A stretch of DNA of 64,000 nucleotides from Stentor coeruleus. Taxonomy: Eukaryota; Ciliophora; Heterotrichea; Heterotrichida; Stentoridae. Every line of letters starts with the position of its first letter. Within the stretch, counting starts at the first letter, position 1. Shown in pieces: positions 60,277 through 64,000 of the stretch. A model generated the notes under the pieces. That model was not told where the DNA came from. It did no database searches and saw only the letters and a list, made by a program, of their open reading frames with translations. Position numbers and translations under genes: made by a program. The DNA lies in contig MPUH01000325.1 in assembly GCA_001970955.1 (NCBI GenBank), positions 1-64,000 on the forward strand, written 5' to 3'.

Positions 60277-60383
60277 ATTTATGCAGACATTTTGGACTTA
60301 GTAATATTTGTGTGGAAGCTTGAAAATATATAGATCAATTTAAGATAAAACAATATAGTAAAATAGTAGTTTATATAGACTAA

Positions 60384-62502
60384 CTAAACATATCTATTAA
60401 GAAAAGATACACAGCTGTCCATTAAAAACGACTCAACCATGCTCATTTCCAAACTTCTTGAGCTGCTGATTTTAAGAGCAATTTTCTCAACTTCCTGATA
60501 AAAATTGTCAGACTCATCAAACTTCAATAAAAATTTGCTTTTGTTTTTCCCTTTCAACAAAAGTAAATGTTCCTTTTTCCCAATAGCCGCAGACAAATAT
60601 CTCCATTTCTGTATAGCTTTAACTACTCCATAATCAATCCTATATAAATCAGGTTCTATCAGGACAAAAAAATCATCATCTTCAGCCATATATTTAATTG
60701 GTTGTTCATCATCTTCAACATAAACTCGAGTAAACATCAAAGATTGAGTATTATAAGTATTCCCACATTGCCAATCTTTCATATGACTTGAATAGACAAA
60801 TGGGTATATATTAGGATCTTCAGAATTTAAGTGGAAAATCAATTTCCTCATTAAAAAAAAAAGTTTGACTAAAGCTCGGCAGAGGTCTATATCAATAGTA
60901 GGTTTCTTTTGATCTAAGCTAATTTTTTCATCTTCATAAATCACAGGGAATATATTATGGTTTTTTATAGGAACCACCGTAGCGAAGTTGATTTTCTTAA
61001 CAAATTCCCACTCTTCATCAAAAAAGTTCAAAATAGGGTCGCTGAACTCTTTAGATTCCAACAGTTTTTGAAGCTTAGAAATATTATTACAACAAGCTTT
61101 ACGAACTTTCATTTCATATTCCGGCAAGCTTTGTGCTGTCATTCCAGATGTGAGATCATAAATAATTTTTGATATAATATGATAATTTGTAAACCTAAAC
61201 AATGGATATGTTGTATATATCCCAAGTAAAGTTTCCATAGTTTCTTCATCATAATCTAAAAACTCATTTTCTTCATCTCTTTTACTATAAGCTAATAATC
61301 TTAAACTCTTAAGAACTCCATTACTAATCCCTTTATTAGTAATAATTCCTTGTAAAGCTAATAAAGCTAAACATACCAAATTATCATCTTTACATTTAAG
61401 AAATGAAAACATAGCAAGTCTTATCGGGTTTTGAACTTTGACACTAGAATGAAATTCAATATGTTCAGGTGGGGATATTGGTGGTGATTCATTACATATA
61501 TTCAATAATATAACTGATATTTCATTATCCATAAGACAACAAGCAAATGCATCAATCACATAATAATTCTTAAAAATACTAAAAATCTGAACCAATATAT
61601 AATAAGCTACATGTATAGCCACATGATATTGACTATGTACTTCAGAATTTATAGAACCAATCAATACCGGGCCAAGCATTAATAAAAAAGTATTACTAAG
61701 CTTATCTGTAAACATAGGATCAACTTCTTCAAACATATCATTTAAATAATACAATGTGTCTATACAATCATTAATACTCAAATCAAACTTCCCATCTCTA
61801 ATATTTGACTTTATCATTTTATCTATACAATAAACTTGTTTCATAAGAATATCTATTATCAGAAATATAAACCCTGAATCTATTATATATTCATTAACCT
61901 TCTCATGGTTTACTATATAAAAACTTACATTTTAATAAGGTTAAGATTACTGTCCTTGCTGCTGTTTTAATCAAATTGTCTTTGTAATTTATAAACATCA
62001 GCGCTCTGGCATATAAAGTAAAATTGTTGTCTATAATAAAACCTAAAAGTTTATCTGAAGATGTATTTGTTGCAAGACCTTTAAGTAATGAGGTATAATG
62101 TTCAACAATCTCATCATCAGTGAAATCAAAAGGATAAGATACAACATTAGAATAAAATTCTGAGCTTAAAAGGTATACTTTATGTTCAGGTTGATTAAGA
62201 TTATGTGAAAGAATATTAGCTGTTTGGATTATTTGAAGGACAACTTGTTTTTGTGGGCATTTTTCAAGGAAGATAGATAAGAGGTTTAATGAATCTTCGA
62301 TTACGAAATGACTGTATAAAAAATACGTGAAAAAGTCTTCGTTGTGCTGTTCACTCCAAACAAGACTTTCAGCGATATATCGTAAAAGTTCAATTGTGTG
62401 GATTATATCGCTTTGGGGATCACGGGCTAAGCTTTGAAGGTTACGAATTGCTGCACTGAGTAGGTGTTACACAAAGTTTCTAGATGAAAAAGGCCCTGAC
62501 AT
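60384..62502 (-). CDS. CLEC16A: CLEC16A/Ema-family endosomal protein, three exons
   Basis: Rebuilt from three exons (62471-62502, 61929-62455, 60384-61912) joined across introns of 15 and 16 nt; total 695 aa. The N-terminal part matches the FPL domain of CLEC16A/Ema/GOP-1: IELLRYIAESLVWSEQHNED, FFTYFLYSHFVIEDSL, DEIVEHYTSLLKGLATNTSS and LYARALMFINYKDNL followed by IKTAARTVILTLLK. These proteins act in endosome maturation and mitophagy. The C-terminal part (about 470-695) is PH-like (YMAEDDDFFVLIEPDLYRID, WRYLSAAIGKKEHLLLLKGK). An ORF search sees only the third exon and would miss the family. Start chosen at 62502 (MSGPFSSRNF). Confidence 0.88.
61913..61928 (-). other. 16-nt intron (CLEC16A-like gene)
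   Basis: GTAAGTTTTTATATAG on the minus strand, phase 1. A 16-nt length is needed to keep the frame; it contains TAA in one reading. Confidence 0.85.
62456..62470 (-). other. 15-nt intron (CLEC16A-like gene)
   Basis: GTAACACCTACTCAG on the minus strand, phase 2. Removal joins MSGPFSSRNF to VAAIRNLQSLARD. Confidence 0.85.
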
Positions 62503-62602
62503 GATTTTTATATATAAATAGGGAATTTTTTTAAGGGATAATTAGAGATTTTTTGGAGAAGATTTTAGGTTAAGATGGTTTTTAAAGTTAGATAATGAAA
62601 AA

Positions 62603-63997
62603 TTATGGGCTTTTTTTTAGTTTGGGGTTTCTAAGTTTGGAAATGTCGAGGTAAAGGTTTTTGTTTTGAGGTTTGAAGATATTTTTTACTGCTGGAGGAC
62701 CTATCATCATTACAGAAAATGGGTCTCCGAAAACTTTGAATTTCGCCTTGCTGGTGGTGTTTTTGCTTATGGTAACACTTTTTTGGTTTTTATGAATCGT
62801 GTTTTGGGTGTTGTTGAGACTTGGGGTTGTTGGCAAAGACCTGTTTTGCCCATTTGATCGATTTCTTATATGTTTTCCAGCACTGTATTTTATAGTTTTA
62901 GGTGTTCCGGAACGACCTCCAATAGGACTGCTTCTATCATGAGGTACTTTTGTTGCATTGCTTTGATGATCTGTAGATCCAATTGAGTTTTGTGGATTAT
63001 AAGATGAAAAAGCATTAAAATTCAAGTTTGCTTTCAAAATGTTCCCATTTTCTAATTTCTGTGGACTTTTCTTTGTATCAGCAGAAAACCCAATTTGTTT
63101 AAAATTTGATAACGACGGCATGTCTAAATTATCTAAATACAATACCCGAGAAAAAAGTTCTTTTATTGTTACCATATACCCTGATTTTGTATGAAGAGGG
63201 TTACCTATTAAACTCAAAGCAGTGAGTTTTGAGGACACAGAAAGCATGGCTAAGTCTTCAAAGTTCTCTAGAACATTATACCCAAGGTCTAAGATCGTTA
63301 GGTTTTTTATTGAAAATAAGAAATTAGCCGCGTTGAGTTTGTTATTTGATATAAACAGTTCAATAAGAGTTATAATCCCTGTGATATCTGGCATGTTTTC
63401 AATTAAATTATAGCTTAGATTGAGGAATTTCAAGTTAGACAACGGTTTCGTAGGCATAAACTCACTAATAATATTATGCGACAAGTTTAAAGCTATAAGT
63501 GATGTAGGGAACTCAAATGCTGCATTACTAATTAAATTCCCCCCAAGAGACAAGAACTTCAAATTTAAACCCATAGTAATTTCATCTAAATTATAAAACT
63601 TGACCAAAGGAAAATCTTCTTTCAAAGTTATTTTTTCCTTGATTTTATATTCCTCTAAACATTTTTCCGATTTATTTTGTAGCAGATTTACAGACCCAGT
63701 TCCTTCGTTTTGCCTTGTATAGATACTCAGATAAGCAAATGAGTCAAGTATTTCATCCCATTTCATAGCTCTAGGCATAGTTTCAATTTGCTTATATACA
63801 TCTTCAAAAGAAAACCCTTGAATACATGTAGAGCTATAATAATCTTGTGAGGTTTTTAAAGGCAATTTATTAGCGATATCATTCAAACATTGTAAGAGTT
63901 TTACTTTTAATATCATATCATGTTCGGAATACATTGTAAAAAATTTCCTCAGTTCGTGATACCATGAGATTCTTTCCATAATACCTTGTTTATTCAT
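62603..63997 (-). CDS. Leucine-rich-repeat protein, 464 aa (may extend past window)
   Basis: Residues about 125-290 hold LRR units of the SDS22/dynein-light-chain-like kind: LKFLSLGGNLISN, LIALNLSHNIISE, LKFLNLSYNLIENMPDITG, LIELFISNNKLNA, LTILDLGYNVLENFEDLA and LTALSLIGNPLHTK (the last with the typical capping NPLxxxxGY). The N-terminal part (1-120) is helical. The tail (300-464) is basic and Ser/Asn-rich (IGGRSGTPKTIKYSAGKHI), disordered. LRR proteins of this type are common in ciliary and centriolar machinery. The ATG at 63997 is three bases from the window end, so the true start may lie upstream outside. Confidence 0.8.
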   Translation of the reverse strand: MNKQGIMERISWYHELRKFFTMYSEHDMILKVKLLQCLNDIANKLPLKTSQDYYSSTCIQGFSFEDVYKQIETMPRAMKWDEILDSFAYLSIYTRQNEGTGSVNLLQNKSEKCLEEYKIKEKITLKEDFPLVKFYNLDEITMGLNLKFLSLGGNLISNAAFEFPTSLIALNLSHNIISEFMPTKPLSNLKFLNLSYNLIENMPDITGIITLIELFISNNKLNAANFLFSIKNLTILDLGYNVLENFEDLAMLSVSSKLTALSLIGNPLHTKSGYMVTIKELFSRVLYLDNLDMPSLSNFKQIGFSADTKKSPQKLENGNILKANLNFNAFSSYNPQNSIGSTDHQSNATKVPHDRSSPIGGRSGTPKTIKYSAGKHIRNRSNGQNRSLPTTPSLNNTQNTIHKNQKSVTISKNTTSKAKFKVFGDPFSVMMIGPPAVKNIFKPQNKNLYLDISKLRNPKLKKSP

Positions 63998-64000
63998 ACA

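Noticed and set aside
1-64000. tRNA, rRNA, CRISPR, riboswitch or virus-like element
   Set aside because: No tRNA T-arm motif on either strand, no rRNA core, no regular spaced repeats, and no capsid, polymerase or integrase signatures were seen by eye.

Overview
The window is nuclear protein-coding DNA from a protist, most likely a heterotrich ciliate close to Stentor. Three things point there. The DNA is very AT-rich and gene-dense. Open frames for conserved proteins use all three stop codons as stops, so the code is standard. Seven interruptions of otherwise continuous frames are introns of only 15 nt (six) or 16 nt (one), all GTAA...(T/C)AG. Tiny 15-16 nt introns with a standard code are the known hallmark of Stentor. 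About 36 protein genes are supported, plus one host Rab pseudogene and two short coding relics. No tRNA, rRNA, CRISPR array or recognisable virus-like element was seen.

Layout. 0.4-8.7 kb: small genes (RG-rich OB-fold protein, TRAPPC4, MORN protein, coiled coil, SH3, PX). 9.6-12.9 kb: SLC35B1/HUT1 transporter rebuilt with a 15-nt intron, RING protein, Rab pseudogene, SUN-domain protein. 13.6-18.4 kb: two tandem genes for very acidic, secreted proteins, each built of seven repeats of about 70 residues; this is the least familiar system here. 18.9-26 kb: copine, small hypothetical genes, UBA protein, acylated glutaredoxin-like protein, multi-pass membrane protein. 26-36 kb: coiled coil, EF-Ts, BAH-PHD reader, ABCG half transporter, CBM20 protein, GTPBP1-like GTPase. 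36.9-48 kb: kinesin, F-BAR/TBC protein, duplicated tetraspan protein, RING-CH ligase, coiled coil. 49-64 kb: pseudokinase, DPH1, enolase, WD40 protein, tiny acylated protein, NAD synthetase, CLEC16A-like protein (three exons rebuilt), LRR protein.

Genes are single transcription units without operons. Several act in membrane traffic or at membrane surfaces (TRAPPC4, PX, F-BAR/TBC, copine, CLEC16A, RING-CH, N-myristoylation motifs on three proteins), others in core metabolism and translation (enolase, NAD synthetase, DPH1, EF-Ts). Intergenic DNA shows a consistent strand asymmetry: on the coding strand, the upstream flank is C-containing and G-poor and the downstream flank is G-containing and C-poor, so the base composition flips inside many gaps and marks gene direction.
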